From assembly GCA_963778025.1 (NCBI GenBank), contig CAVZTA010000001.1:62001-126000 (forward strand): 64,000 bases of DNA. Direction: 5' to 3'. Positions 48,689-58,350 of this stretch are shown in pieces. Positions within the stretch are counted from its first letter, which is position 1, and each line of letters starts with the position of its first letter. Position numbers and translations under genes: made by a program. The notes below the pieces were generated by a model that worked only from the letters and a program-made list of their open reading frames with translations, was not told the origin of the DNA and ran no database searches. The DNA comes from CAVZTA01 sp963778025 (GTDB taxonomy: Bacteria; Chloroflexota; Limnocylindria; Limnocylindrales; CSP1-4).

Positions 48689-49584
48689 CCGCCGAAGCCA
48701 AGCCCCTCCAACCCCAGGCACGCGTGGTCGCGTGGCGGCCGGCCTTCGTGCGCAGCCTGCCGCTCCGCCTGACGGTCTTCTTCATCTGCTTCCTCTGGAC
48801 GCTGCCGACGCTCGGCCTCCTCGTCACGTCGGTACGCGATCCAGCGCTCATCACCAAGTCCGGGTGGTGGACGTCGCTGCTCCACCCGTTCGAGCCCAAC
48901 CAGTGGACGATCGCGAACTATCAGACGGTGCTCGCCACCGACGGCATGGGCGACGCCTTCATCAACAGCCTGATCGTGACGATCCCGTCCGTGGCCATCC
49001 CCATCACCATCGCCGCGTTCGCCGCCTACGCCTTCGCGTGGGTCCGATTCCGCGGCCGTAGCGTCCTCTTCACGATCGTCGTCGCCCTGTTGGTCGTCCC
49101 GATCCAGATGTCGCTGATCCCGATCCTCAAGATCTACGCCGCGGGCAACCTGTACGGCTCGTTCCTCGGCATCTGGCTGGCACACACCGGGTTCGGCCTG
49201 CCGCTCGCGATCTTCCTGCTCTACAACTTCATGTCACAGCTGCCGCGCGACCTGTTCGAATCCGCGGCGATGGATGGGGCATCGGCACTCCAGGTGTTCA
49301 TCCGGCTCGTGCTGCCGTTGTCGATCCCGGCCATCGGCGCGATCACGATCTTCCAGTTCCTGTGGGTCTGGAATGACCTGCTGGTGGCCCTCGTGTTCCT
49401 GGGACCCGGCGCCGACGTTCGCGTCCTGCCGACGGCCCTCTACAACATGATCGGCAGCCGCGGTGGTTCCTGGCACCTGCTCACCGCCGGCGCGTTCATC
49501 ACCATGATCGTGCCGCTGCTCGTGTTCCTGTCGCTGCAGCGCGCCTTCGTGCGCGGCATCCTGGCGGGCTCCGTCAAGTCCTGA
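48685..49584 (+). CDS. ABC sugar permease (AglG/MalG-like)
   Basis: A 299-residue permease with six hydrophobic segments. The EAA loop is RDLFESAAMDGASALQVFIR and the end is FVRGILAGSVKS, as in MalG-type permeases. The frame is intact. It is convergent with the GH1 gene, 15 bases apart. No ABC ATPase is encoded nearby for either importer, so a shared ATPase is expected elsewhere. Confidence 0.9.
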   Translation: MTAEAKPLQPQARVVAWRPAFVRSLPLRLTVFFICFLWTLPTLGLLVTSVRDPALITKSGWWTSLLHPFEPNQWTIANYQTVLATDGMGDAFINSLIVTIPSVAIPITIAAFAAYAFAWVRFRGRSVLFTIVVALLVVPIQMSLIPILKIYAAGNLYGSFLGIWLAHTGFGLPLAIFLLYNFMSQLPRDLFESAAMDGASALQVFIRLVLPLSIPAIGAITIFQFLWVWNDLLVALVFLGPGADVRVLPTALYNMIGSRGGSWHLLTAGAFITMIVPLLVFLSLQRAFVRGILAGSVKS

Positions 49585-49599
49585 CGTCCCGCGGCGTGG

Positions 49600-50961
49600 C
49601 TATCCGCCGGCGATGAGGCGCTGGTACCAGCGCGCGCTCTCCTTGGGCGTGCGGCGCTGGGTCGCGAAGTCGACGTGGACGACGCCGAACCGGCGGCTGT
49701 AGCCGTGGCTCCATTCGTAGTTGTCGAGCAGCGACCAGACGTGGTAGCCGGTGAGCGGCACGCCCGCGGCGAGTGCATCGGCGGCCGCCGCGACGTGGCG
49801 GGCCAGGTAGTGCCGACGGTCCTCGTCGCGGACGGCGCCGTCCGGGTCCACGGTGTCCGCGTACGCGGCACCGTTCTCCGTGACCACGAGCTCGGGCGGT
49901 GCGTAGGTCCGGTGGAGGTCCACGAGCGTGTCGCGCAGGCCGTCGGGCGCGACGTGCCAGGCCATCTGGGTCTGCTCCGAACCCGGGACGGCGCCGATCG
50001 TCCAGTCGAACGCCCGATCGGAGTGCGCCCGTACGCTGTCGCGTCGATAGAAGTTCAGACCCAGGTAGTCGAGCCCGCCCGCGGGCGGCTGGGCGAGCTC
50101 GATGCCCTCGAGATGACCCGCCGCGCGGTGGACCTCGACGCCCAGCGCCGGGTAGCCACGGCCGAACAGCGGATCGAGGAACCACGCGTCGCGCGCGGCG
50201 CTCCACCGGTCGGCCGCGAGGCGATCGAGCTCCGAGTCGCTCGCCGGCGCGACCTGGTTGACGTCGAAGGCGATGCCGACCCGCGGGTGGTCGACCAGGG
50301 CTCGGATCGCCTCGGCGGCGGCGGCATGGGCGCGCAGCTCGGTGTCGGCGACGCGGATCGCGGTCGGCCAGTCGCGCAGCCCGGGGGCATGCTCGCCGTC
50401 GGCGTGGCCCAGGAAGGCGAAGACGGCCGGCTCGTTGAACGTCATCCAGTCGGTCACCCGGTCGCCCAGGCTCGAGGCGATCAGCGACGCATAGTCGGCG
50501 AACCAGCCGACCATCCGCGGGTCGGCGAAGCCACCCCGGTCCTGCAGCGCCTGCGGCAGATCCCAGTGGAAGAGGTTGACCAGGGGGCGGATGCCCGCGG
50601 CGAGCAACGCATCCACGAGCCGCCGGTAGAAGTCGAGGCCGCGCTGGTTCACGGCGCCCGTTCCCATGGGCAGGACACGCGGCCAGCTGACACTGAAGCG
50701 ATACGCCTTCGCCCCGAGGTCGGCCATCAGGCGGACGTCATCGGCATAGCGGTGGTAGTGATCGCAGGCGACGTCGCCCGTGCTCCCGTCCGTGATGGCG
50801 CCCGGCTGGCGGGCGAAGCGGTCCCAGATGGACTCGCCTCGACCGTCCTCGGCGGCGGCCCCTTCGATCTGGTACGCGGAGGCGGCGAAGCCCCACGCGA
50901 AGTCGGGCGGGAAGCGACGTGCGAGCGCGGCGAGGTCCGGTTCGGTCGAGGAGAGGGTCAC
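49600..50961 (-). CDS. bglA: GH1 beta-glucosidase
   Basis: A 453-residue family 1 glycosidase with intact frame and normal length. The acid/base Glu is in WMTFNEPAVF and the nucleophile in LVVTENGAAY. The N-terminal FPPDFAWGFAASAYQIEGA and the C-terminal VWSLLDNYEWSHGYSRRFG are standard. There is no signal peptide, so it works on imported cellobiose- or laminaribiose-like sugars. It is convergent with the second sugar transporter and is probably its functional partner. Confidence 0.95.
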   Translation of the reverse strand: MTLSSTEPDLAALARRFPPDFAWGFAASAYQIEGAAAEDGRGESIWDRFARQPGAITDGSTGDVACDHYHRYADDVRLMADLGAKAYRFSVSWPRVLPMGTGAVNQRGLDFYRRLVDALLAAGIRPLVNLFHWDLPQALQDRGGFADPRMVGWFADYASLIASSLGDRVTDWMTFNEPAVFAFLGHADGEHAPGLRDWPTAIRVADTELRAHAAAAEAIRALVDHPRVGIAFDVNQVAPASDSELDRLAADRWSAARDAWFLDPLFGRGYPALGVEVHRAAGHLEGIELAQPPAGGLDYLGLNFYRRDSVRAHSDRAFDWTIGAVPGSEQTQMAWHVAPDGLRDTLVDLHRTYAPPELVVTENGAAYADTVDPDGAVRDEDRRHYLARHVAAAADALAAGVPLTGYHVWSLLDNYEWSHGYSRRFGVVHVDFATQRRTPKESARWYQRLIAGG

Positions 50962-51079
50962 CGGGGAAGGGTATCCAGCCCACGACCCGCCGATGTGCGC
51001 TGCGCGGATCCCCGGAGGCCGAGGTCGGTCGAGCCGCTGGCGGCCCGCCGCCGGGGCTGACCGGGCCTATCATCGCCAC

Positions 51080-51758
51080 GTGGCACAGGCAGTCCGATCG
51101 GATCCGAGCGGGGCGGAGGCCGCCGCCGGCGAGCGCTACCTCCTCCTGGCCGACATCTCCGGCTATACCGGCTTCATGTCGGGCGTCGAGGAGGAGCACG
51201 GGCTCGACTTCAGCGGCGGCATCCCTGCTGCGTATCCGATCCTGGCCGACCTCCTGGACTCCGTCGTCGAAGGCGTCAGGCCCGGATCTCGCGCTGGTCA
51301 AGCTCGAAGGCGATGCCGTCTTCGCGGCCGCCCCGGCGGCCGGTCTCGATGGCCAGGGCGATCGTGTCCTCGAGACGATCCACGGGACGTACCGGGCGTT
51401 CATCGCCGCCCGGACACGGGCGATCCCGGCGCACGACCACATCTGCTCCGCGTGTCCCACCGTCGCGTACCTCGACCTGAAGGTGATCCTCCATCGCGGA
51501 CCGGCCGTCCGCCAGGCGGTGGGATCGGGCAGCGACCTGCTCGGGCCCGCCGTGACCGTCGCCCATCGGCTGCTCAAGAACACCGTGCGCGACAGGATCG
51601 GCGCCCGTCCCTACCTGTTCATGACCGACGCTGCCGCGACAGGGCTCGGACTGGAGGGGATCGGGCTGGCGCACGGTGAGGAATACCCGGGCGCCTTGCA
51701 CGTCAAGGGTCGCATCGTCGAGCTCGGCGGTCAGACGCCCGAGCCCGGCGACACCTGA
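51080..51758 (+). CDS. DUF2652 / nucleotide-cyclase-like protein, frameshifted
   Basis: A soluble protein of about 225 residues related to class III cyclase folds (DUF2652). Visible blocks are YLLLADISGYTGFMSGVEEEHG, ALVKLEGDAVFAAAP and GPAVTVAHRLLKNTV. The first Asp (ADISGYTGF) matches a cyclase metal ligand and GDAVFA resembles the second. The residues that set ATP or GTP choice cannot be assigned, so catalysis is uncertain. One extra C near 51281 (CAGGCCCGG) shifts the frame. GTG at 51080 is the likely start. Confidence 0.7.
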
Positions 51759-51810
51759 TCTCGGCCACGCACCCGCGACCGAGCCGCCGCCCGGCCCGCT
51801 CTGGCGGTCG

Positions 51811-52479
51811 CTAGTCCACGTACTGGAGCGGCGTCACCTTGACGTCGGGCAGGCGAACGCCCGTCGCGTGGTTGGGGCAGTAGCCGCCGGGGTCCTTCGC
51901 GAGGTACTGCTGGTGGTAGTCCTCGGCGAAGTAGAACTCCGGCGCCTCGCGGATCTCCGTCGTGATCGTGCCGTAGCCCGCCTTCGTCAGCTCCTCCTGG
52001 AACATGTCGCGGGACGCGATCGCCATCGCGTACTGCTCCGGCGTGTGGGTGAAGATCGCCGACCGGTACTCCGTGCCGACGTCGTTGCCCTGGCGGAAGC
52101 CCTGCGTCGGGTCGTGGTCCTCCCAGAAGGTCCGCAGCAGCTGCTCGAGCGAGATCTGCTTCGGGTCGTACACGATCCTCACGGCCTCGGCATGGCCGGT
52201 CTTCCCGGAGCACGACTCGCGATACGTGGGGTTCGGCGTGGTGCCGCCCTGGTAGCCGACGGCCGTGACGTACACGCCGGGGAGCTGCCAGAACGCCTTC
52301 TCGGCGCCCCAGAAGCAGCCCATGGCGACATCGAGGATCTCGAGGCCGTCGGGGTAGGGCGGGGTGATCGTGCGGCCGTTGACGTAGTGCTTGAAGCCCT
52401 GCGGAAGGACGGCCTCCGAGCGGCCGGGCAGGGTCGTGTCGGGTTCGGGCATGGATGGCTTGCGGAACAGGAACTGCAT
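51811..52479 (-). CDS. msrA: Peptide methionine sulfoxide reductase
   Basis: A 222-residue MsrA that reduces methionine-S-sulfoxide in proteins. The catalytic Cys lies in VAMGCFWGAEKAFW, with YQGGTTPNPTYRE and GHAEAVRIVYDP following. The C-terminal GGYCPNHATG supplies a possible resolving Cys. The extra 45 N-terminal residues before the core are common in MsrA from soil bacteria. The gene is intact. Confidence 0.95.
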   Translation of the reverse strand: MQFLFRKPSMPEPDTTLPGRSEAVLPQGFKHYVNGRTITPPYPDGLEILDVAMGCFWGAEKAFWQLPGVYVTAVGYQGGTTPNPTYRESCSGKTGHAEAVRIVYDPKQISLEQLLRTFWEDHDPTQGFRQGNDVGTEYRSAIFTHTPEQYAMAIASRDMFQEELTKAGYGTITTEIREAPEFYFAEDYHQQYLAKDPGGYCPNHATGVRLPDVKVTPLQYVD

Positions 52480-52532
52480 GCCCGGAGTCTACGCACGCCC
52501 TGCGACAGGTCGATGACAGGCGGCGGCGCGCG

Positions 52533-53108
52533 TCAGCGATCGGTGAGCGACACCTCGGGCCGGATGTTCGCAGCTTCCTCAGCGTCGAAGAACTCGCGCC
52601 GCGTCCAGCCGAAGACCGGGGCGAGGAGCGCCGCCGGGAGCTGCTGGATCCGCGTGTCGTAGCGGAAGACCTGGTCGTTGTAGAGCTCGCGGCGGTCGGC
52701 GATCATGGATTCCAGCCGCTCCAGCTCGTCCTGGAGGTCCAGCACGTTCTCGGTCGAGTGGAGCTCGGGGTAGCGCTCGACGACCGCGAACAGCTGCCGC
52801 ACCGCCGCCGACGTCGCCTCGCTCGTGGCCGCCTGCTGCGGGATCGAGTCGGTGGGGGACCAGGCGGCGCGCCGAGCGGTCACCTCCTCGAGGACGTCAC
52901 GCTCGTACGCCATCACGCCGCGCACCGCGTCGACGAGGTTCGGCAGCAGGTCATGCCGCTGCTGCAGCACGACCTCGATGTTGCCCCACGCCTTGTCGAT
53001 GCGGTTGCGGAGGGCGACGACCGCGTTGTAGGTCGAGATCACGAGGAACGCGAGGACCGCGAGCAGGAGGGCCAGCGCGAAGATCGCCGCGCCGCCGAAC
53101 GGCGTCAC
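52533..53108 (-). CDS. lemA: LemA-family membrane protein
   Basis: A 191-residue LemA protein. One N-terminal membrane helix (about residues 6-28) is followed by a four-helix bundle with YNAVVALRNRIDKAWGNIEVVLQQRHDLLPNLVDAVRG-type sequence (two motifs). Later motifs are AVVERYPELHSTENVLDLQDELE and YDTRIQQLPAALLAPVFGW. LemA proteins often sit beside membrane peptidases or GIDE-domain proteins. GTG at 53108 overlaps the stop of the GIDE-like gene (GTGA). Confidence 0.9.
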   Translation of the reverse strand: MTPFGGAAIFALALLLAVLAFLVISTYNAVVALRNRIDKAWGNIEVVLQQRHDLLPNLVDAVRGVMAYERDVLEEVTARRAAWSPTDSIPQQAATSEATSAAVRQLFAVVERYPELHSTENVLDLQDELERLESMIADRRELYNDQVFRYDTRIQQLPAALLAPVFGWTRREFFDAEEAANIRPEVSLTDR

Positions 53109-54232
53109 CGGAAGCCTCCGCTCATCGAGTACGCGAGAGCGACCGCCGACCCGATCGCCAGGACCGCGCCCAGCAGCCCGAGCAGGAACCGCTGCTCGTA
53201 CCGGACGACGACCTGGCCGGGTGTCCCCTCGGCGACGATCAGGCGCTGCTCCGGCACCGACGCGAGGACGAGCAGGTGCGGCTCGAGGTCGAACACCCGT
53301 TTCGCCATCGCCGCCTCGTCGGGTGTCGCGAGCTCCGGGACACGGACGCCCGGATCCAGCTCGGGCACGGTCACCGGCCTCCCGATGCCGAAGCCCGGGA
53401 TCGCGGCGTTGCCCCAGGCGTCCTCCGGGTCCTCGAGCGTGCCGGCTGCGCGAGCGGCGGCGAGGTCGAGCGCGATCTCCGGATCGCTGACCGACAGCGG
53501 GTCGAGCGCGCCGTCGAGCGTGTCCGCGTCGAGCGGGTCGGGAAGCTCGCCGAACGGCATCGCCATGCCCAGCACGGTCACGGCGTCGCCGGGCTCGATC
53601 CGCGCCTCCTGGTAGCGCATCCGGCCGCTGGTGCCGAAGCCCAGCGCGCCGAGACCCGTCCGCCCGAACGACGTGAACGCCTCATCGCCGTCGGTGTCGC
53701 CGCTGGACATCGAACCGGCGGGATGGACGGTGAGCAGGGCGGTGATCTGCGCGGCGCGGTCGGCAGGGGTCATGACCGCGCCTGGACCGAAGGCCGATCC
53801 CTGGCGCGCGACGAGCCCGATGGGCTCCTCGCCGAACAGCCCGCTGCGCTCGTCGTAGCGGTTCGGGACGTCGAGGGCCGCGCCACGCGGAAAGACCCGG
53901 ATGGAGCCGGTCGGGTCCTGCAATCGGAAGCCGACGCCGCGCTCTTCCTCGAACACCGTCTGCTCGCTGTCGTTCGTGGCCCGCGTGACCTTCGCCCGAT
54001 ACCACACGCAGGGGACGCTCTGGAGCGGCGAGACCAGGGTGATCTCGGCGGGTTCGACGGCACCCGTCACGCGGACCTCGCCGGCGGCCAGGGAGCTCAC
54101 CCGCGAGGACGAGGTGTCGGCGATCCGGGAGGCGGATCGGTAGTCACCGGATCCTCGCCACAGCAGGATGAGACCGACGACGATGCCGCCCACGGCGAGG
54201 ACGCCGAGCTGGGGCAGTGCGATGGGCAGCAC
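53105..54232 (-). CDS. GIDE/MULAN-domain membrane protein
   Basis: A 375-residue membrane protein with an N-terminal helix (residues 8-25) and a C-terminal helix (about 350-370). The central domain includes GAVEPAEITLVSPLQSVPCVWYRAKV and RLQDPTGSIRVFPRGAALDVP, the pattern of the GIDE (E3 ligase-like) domain. No RING finger is present, so ligase activity is not expected. It is coupled to lemA, a pairing seen in other bacteria. An envelope-stress role is inferred. Confidence 0.75.
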   Translation of the reverse strand: MLPIALPQLGVLAVGGIVVGLILLWRGSGDYRSASRIADTSSSRVSSLAAGEVRVTGAVEPAEITLVSPLQSVPCVWYRAKVTRATNDSEQTVFEEERGVGFRLQDPTGSIRVFPRGAALDVPNRYDERSGLFGEEPIGLVARQGSAFGPGAVMTPADRAAQITALLTVHPAGSMSSGDTDGDEAFTSFGRTGLGALGFGTSGRMRYQEARIEPGDAVTVLGMAMPFGELPDPLDADTLDGALDPLSVSDPEIALDLAAARAAGTLEDPEDAWGNAAIPGFGIGRPVTVPELDPGVRVPELATPDEAAMAKRVFDLEPHLLVLASVPEQRLIVAEGTPGQVVVRYEQRFLLGLLGAVLAIGSAVALAYSMSGGFR

Positions 54233-54253
54233 GACGGGCGACGCCTCGGTCCT

Positions 54254-54733
54254 TCAGTCGTTGCGTCTGCGGGGCCGCAGCGCACCAAGGATGAGCGCGC
54301 CACCGATGACGATCGCGACGACCGGCAGCAGGAGCGCCGAGTCGAGCGGCACGAACCGGCGCAGCAGCAGGAACACGCCGACCAGGACGAGGATGATGCC
54401 GGCGACGCGCGCGCCATCCCAGCCGCCCGTCCGCGTGCGTTCGACGGGCTGTCCGGCGCCCGGCGGGATCCAGTCGGTCGGCGCGGGTGCCGGCGCGACG
54501 GGTGCGGGCACGACGGGTGCGGGCGTCGAAGCCTCGTCCGAGGCGGCCGGCATCGATGAGGGTGTCCGGCCGGGCGTCGGGCCAGCGGTCGTGGACGTGA
54601 CCTCAGGGCGCGCCGTCGCGTCCGCTGGAGCGACCGGCGGCGCGACGGAGCCGGGCGAGGTCGCCGGCGCTTCCTCGGGCTGCGGCGGCCACGGGCTCGT
54701 ATCGTCGTCGTGCGGGTCAGCCACGGCAGCCAC
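54254..54733 (-). CDS. Pro/Ala-rich membrane protein
   Basis: A protein of 156 to 159 residues. The first 100 residues are disordered and rich in Pro, Ala and Thr; two membrane helices follow (about 108-124 and 132-150), then a basic tail. The C-terminal pair resembles the short LiaF/DUF5668 transmembrane motif. GTG at 54733 or 54724 starts it, overlapping the DUF4097-like gene. It belongs to the envelope operon ending in lemA. Confidence 0.55.
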   Translation of the reverse strand: MAAVADPHDDDTSPWPPQPEEAPATSPGSVAPPVAPADATARPEVTSTTAGPTPGRTPSSMPAASDEASTPAPVVPAPVAPAPAPTDWIPPGAGQPVERTRTGGWDGARVAGIILVLVGVFLLLRRFVPLDSALLLPVVAIVIGGALILGALRPRRRND

Positions 54734-55705
54734 CTTCCGGATCGAGCGTGACGGCGCCGGCGTTCGCGCTCGCCTCGAGCTCGATCTTCACCTCGGCGGA
54801 CGTGTAGCCGGGCGTCTCCCAGACCCCATCGCTGACCTCCGTGAGGCCACCACGGCTCATGTCGTAGGCGGCCGTGAGGTGCTCCTCGGTCCGGATGCGC
54901 AGGCCGACGCCCTCGGGCGCGCACAGGTCGATCGAGCCGGCGTTCGCAGAGATGCTGCCCCGGAGATCGCGCAGCGGGAGCGTGATGCGGATCGTGCCCG
55001 CGTTGGCGTGCGCCGTGAGCTCGTCCGCCGCGAGCGCATCACCCAGGTCCAGCGTCATGTCTCCGGCGTTCACCGCCACCACCAGATCTCGAAGCCGCAT
55101 CGACGACAGGTCGAGCGTGGCCGACCCGGCGTTGAGGCCGATGTCAAGGTGGTACGTCGGATCCGTCCCGAGCGACATCCGCCACGTGTCCCGGGTGCCG
55201 CCGAAGAAGTCCTGTCGGTCGCGCGACCGGACGCTGACCGAGTCCTCCGCGGCGTCGACCTCGGGACCGCGCCCGTCGTCGTCCTCGCCCTCGAGTCGGT
55301 ACGCGCTCCCCGCGGCGGGCGCCATGGTGAGGTCGCCGCAATCGAGATCCAGGGTCACGCTGGCGTCACCTGCGAGCTCACCGTCCACGGGCGCGAAGGC
55401 GACGCCCTGCGCGCGATCGCCGCCGGCGCAGCCGCCGAACCCGCCGAACCGCCAGACGCCGGTCGCGAGCGCTGAGCCCAGGATCAGCCCGAAGGTGGCT
55501 GCCACGACGAGCCCACCGAGCGCGGCGAGCGATGTCCGTCGAAGCGCCAGGTGCAGCCCGATGCCGACGAGGATGAACGGCCACAGCGTCCCACGCGCCA
55601 GCCACCGCCGACGCGGGGATCCACCCCTGCCGGACGCCCAGCGGGATCGCGCCCGAGGACCAGGAAGAAGACGCCCCACGCGAGGAATCGCCGATCGACG
55701 TGCAT
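54717..55705 (-). CDS. DUF4097/toastrack-like membrane protein, two frameshifts
   Basis: A protein of about 328 residues. Two N-terminal hydrophobic hairpins precede a C-terminal beta-helix-like toastrack domain with repeating units such as LNAGSATLDLSSMRLRDLVV, VNAGDMTLDLGDAL, ANAGTIRITLPLRDL and ANAGSIDLCAPEGV. These are typical of DUF4097/LiaG-like proteins. Extra bases near 55660 (CTCGGGCGCG) and 55600 (CGTGGGACG) split the N-terminus into three frames. It heads an operon with a small membrane protein, GIDE and lemA. A role in envelope stress is likely but unproven. Confidence 0.75.
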
Positions 55706-55876
55706 CACCCCTCCCAAGCGCGGGCCCGCGGGCATTCTCGCCCATCCGGGCGGTGGCCAGCCGGTCCGTCACCGCGCTGTGACGGCGGACGGCGCCCTCG
55801 TAGCCCGGGTTCCGGTGCGTGGCGCCTACCGTCCGGACTCGCCCGCCGTGTGTGGGACGCACCTGGGAGGAACGCC

Positions 55877-56284
55877 ATGACGTACCAACGCCGCGTCGTC
55901 GAGCACGTCGAAGACGTCCCGATGGAGCCCGTCGCGCGCCGCTCGACCACGACCACGGTCGCCTCGGGTCCATCCGGCTCGACGATCGCCCGCCGCATCG
56001 TGATGCTGCTGTTCGGGATCCTCCAGGTCCTGATCGTCCTTCGGGTCGTGCTGCTGCTTCTGGCCGCCAACCAGGACAACACGATCGTGGCCCTGATCCT
56101 GAACCTCACCGACCCGTTCATCGAGCCGTTCCGCGGCATGTTCCGACTGGACGAGGTCCATGGCCGGAGCGGATCGATCTTCGACTTCGGGGCGCTCGTC
56201 GCGCTCGTCGGGTGGACGCTCATCGAGGCGCTCGTCCTCGCCATCGTGGGCATCGCCGACCGGCGGTCCGAGACCGTCGTCTGA
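55877..56284 (+). CDS. YggT-family membrane protein
   Basis: A 135-residue YggT-like protein. A charged N-terminal tail of 40 residues is followed by two hydrophobic segments and the family motif LILNLTDPFIEPFRGMF. YggT proteins are linked to cell division or osmotic tolerance in various bacteria. A GGAGG precedes the ATG. It is divergent from the DUF4097-like gene. Confidence 0.85.
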   Translation: MTYQRRVVEHVEDVPMEPVARRSTTTTVASGPSGSTIARRIVMLLFGILQVLIVLRVVLLLLAANQDNTIVALILNLTDPFIEPFRGMFRLDEVHGRSGSIFDFGALVALVGWTLIEALVLAIVGIADRRSETVV

Positions 56285-56439
56285 TCCGTCGGCGCCATCA
56301 CGCGCATCGTTCGCCCCGTCGGTCCGGCGGGGCGAACGGCTGTCTGGGGCCATGCGCCGATGACCCCGTTCGCGAGGCGGTCCGATGCTAGGCTGGCGCC
56401 GCCCACGAAGGACCGTCGGGCTGAGCGCCGGAGGGATCG

Positions 56440-57088
56440 ATGCGCCTGAGCGAATGGCGGGCCGAAGCGCCCGCGCGCGCCGCCGTCGAGACGAAGGTCG
56501 TCGCGGTGCTCGAGCCGGTCCTCGCCGCCCTCGGCGCGGGGAAGGACCCGCATGGCTGGGCCGCCTGGGGCGAGGACTTCACGACGCGCTGGCAGTATCT
56601 CGTGCCGACCGCCACGGGGCTCGTGATCGCGTTCGTGCGAGTCAACGTGCCGGGGGAGGGGCCTCGTGCTTCCGTCAAGGTCGTGCGCTGGTCGCGCGTC
56701 CAGGTCGGTGAGCTCGCCATGGAGACCCAGGGAGGCCATCGGCTGCTCTCGTTCTCGGTCGAGGGCATCATCCTCAAGGGCGCGGATGCCGACGCGGATC
56801 GGGTCGCTGCGTTCGCGCTGGTCCTCCTCGGGGCGATCGACGGCCGGGTGAGCGACTTCGAGAAGGCCCTCACCGCCGTCGGCGGTCGTCGACGCTCGGG
56901 GGCCCGGGGACGGGCGGCGGCGACCTCGACCAGGTCGCCGGCAAAGGCGGCTGCCGGAACGTCGGCCGCGTCGAAGCCGAAGGCGTCCACGGGGAAGCCG
57001 GCCGCTGCCTACGTCCGCCGGCACGGGCACCGCGACGTCGTCGAAGGCGCCCGGGTCCAGGTCGCGCACGACCCGCCCCGCCGGCTAG
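56440..57088 (+). CDS. Hypothetical protein with Ala/Lys-rich tail, frameshifted
   Basis: A soluble protein of about 215 residues. Residues 1-150 are a conserved-looking domain (AALGAGKDPHGWAAWGEDFTTRW and VEGIILKGADADADRVAAFALVLL) that I do not recognise. The rest is a low-complexity tail of Ala, Lys, Ser and Thr. Near 57010 the tail leaves its frame; with one extra base removed it stays Thr/Ser/Gly-rich and ends at the TAG at 57086-57088. Uncorrected, the frame runs on into the PlsC gene, which makes a false fusion. Confidence 0.5.
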
Positions 57089-57102
57089 TCGCCCGGCGCC
57101 CG

Positions 57103-57932
57103 ATGCCGACCGCCCGCGGGAGCCGTGAGCGGCCGGCGTCCCTGCCGGGCCGGCCGATCGCCGGCTGGCGACGCACCCTCCGCTTCTGGATCAGTCGCCT
57201 CGTGGCCGGGCTCGTCGTCCGCGCCTACGTGCGGCTCCATGTCGAGGGCCGCGAGCACGTCCCCGCCCGGCCCGTCCTGTATTGCGCGAACCATCTTGAT
57301 TGGCTTGACCCCATCTTCCTGATCGCCGCCCTGCCGGCGCGTCCGCGCTTCGCGCTGTTCGGCCCCAAGGAGGAGGAGATGGGCGTCGGTGGCCGGAACC
57401 GGCTGATGACCTGGACCGGCATGGCCGTGCCGTACAAGCCGGGCAAGAACGACCTGCTCGACACGACGCGGCGAGTCGAGGCGGTCTTCGACGCCGGCTG
57501 GTCGCTGGCGCATCTTCGGGGAGGGGCGGATCCACCGCGGCGAGCGAGAGCTGCTCCCCCTGAGCGAGGGCGCGGCGTACTTCGCCCTTCGGGCCGGCGT
57601 GCCGATCGTGCCGGTCGCCATCAACGGGACGAGCCGGCTCGGGTTCGGGCACGTGGTGCGGGTCCGCTTCGGTGAGCCGCTCGAGGCCGACCGGCAGACC
57701 GACGCGCGCGGCCGTCGAGGACCTGACCGAGCGCGTGAGCCAGGCGATCCTGGCCCTGGTCGCCGACTTCCCGGACCCGCCGCCGTCCGGCCGGTTCGGG
57801 CGGTGGCTGACCGATGCGTTCAACGACTGGGACGCTGCCGAGGCGACCCCGCCGCCCGTGCGGTCATCCCGTCACCTGCCGGACGCGACGCCCGAGCCAT
57901 CGGAGCCGCCGGCGGTCCCGCCCGGCGCCTGA
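57103..57932 (+). CDS. plsC: 1-acyl-sn-glycerol-3-phosphate acyltransferase-like (PlsC), two frameshifts
   Basis: A membrane-associated acyltransferase of about 275 residues. The HX4D active-site motif is CANHLDWLDPIF, the FPEG-like motif is IFGEGRIHRGER, and VPIVPVAINGTSRLGFG follows. It would acylate lysophosphatidate in phospholipid synthesis, though some members use other acceptors. Single extra bases near 57525 and 57707 break the frame. ATG at 57103 is 14 bases after the upstream stop. Confidence 0.85.
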
Positions 57933-57983
57933 CCGGCCTCTGGCATACTCGCGGCGTCCCACCCGAGCCGCCCAGGAGGACCG

Positions 57984-58349
57984 ATGGTCGCGACCGGCCT
58001 GTCCGCCGATCCCGCCGAGTACCGCGCCAAGCTCGACGAGCAGTCCGACGATCAGATCGACGCCTGGGCGGCCGAGCTCATGCGGGATGTGGCCATCCGG
58101 CGCGGCGTCCTCAAGGTCGTGAGGGACTTCCAGGCGGCTGCCCGGCTCGACGATGGCGGATTCGAACGCGTGTTCGCGGCCGGGGGCGGGCCGCCGGCGA
58201 GCGTCGGGCGCGATGCCGAGGGCAGGCTGATGGTCCCCGCCATCACGCTCTGGGCGCTCCCGCCGGGGATCCGCTCCCAGGTGCCGGACGGGCGCCAGCG
58301 ACTCATCGAGTACCTCGTCGCCAACTTCGACGAGCTCGTCTACGTCTGA
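57984..58349 (+). CDS. Hypothetical protein, 121 residues
   Basis: A small soluble protein with no recognised domain. A helical N-terminus (YRAKLDEQSDDQIDAWAAELMRD) is followed by LKVVRDFQAAARLDDGGFERVFAAGGG and a C-terminal helix. A strong AGGAGGA precedes the ATG. It lies directly before the UbiA-like gene in the same direction. Function unknown. Confidence 0.55.
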   Translation: MVATGLSADPAEYRAKLDEQSDDQIDAWAAELMRDVAIRRGVLKVVRDFQAAARLDDGGFERVFAAGGGPPASVGRDAEGRLMVPAITLWALPPGIRSQVPDGRQRLIEYLVANFDELVYV

Positions 58350-58350
58350 G

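Noticed and set aside
30591..49584. ABC ATPase gene for the two sugar importers
   Set aside because: No Walker A/LSGGQ protein occurs in the window; both importers appear to rely on an ATPase encoded elsewhere.
56440..57675. Apparent fusion of a hypothetical protein to a PlsC acyltransferase
   Set aside because: One base removed near 57010 ends the first protein at 57088, and PlsC has its own start at 57103. The fusion is best explained by an indel.
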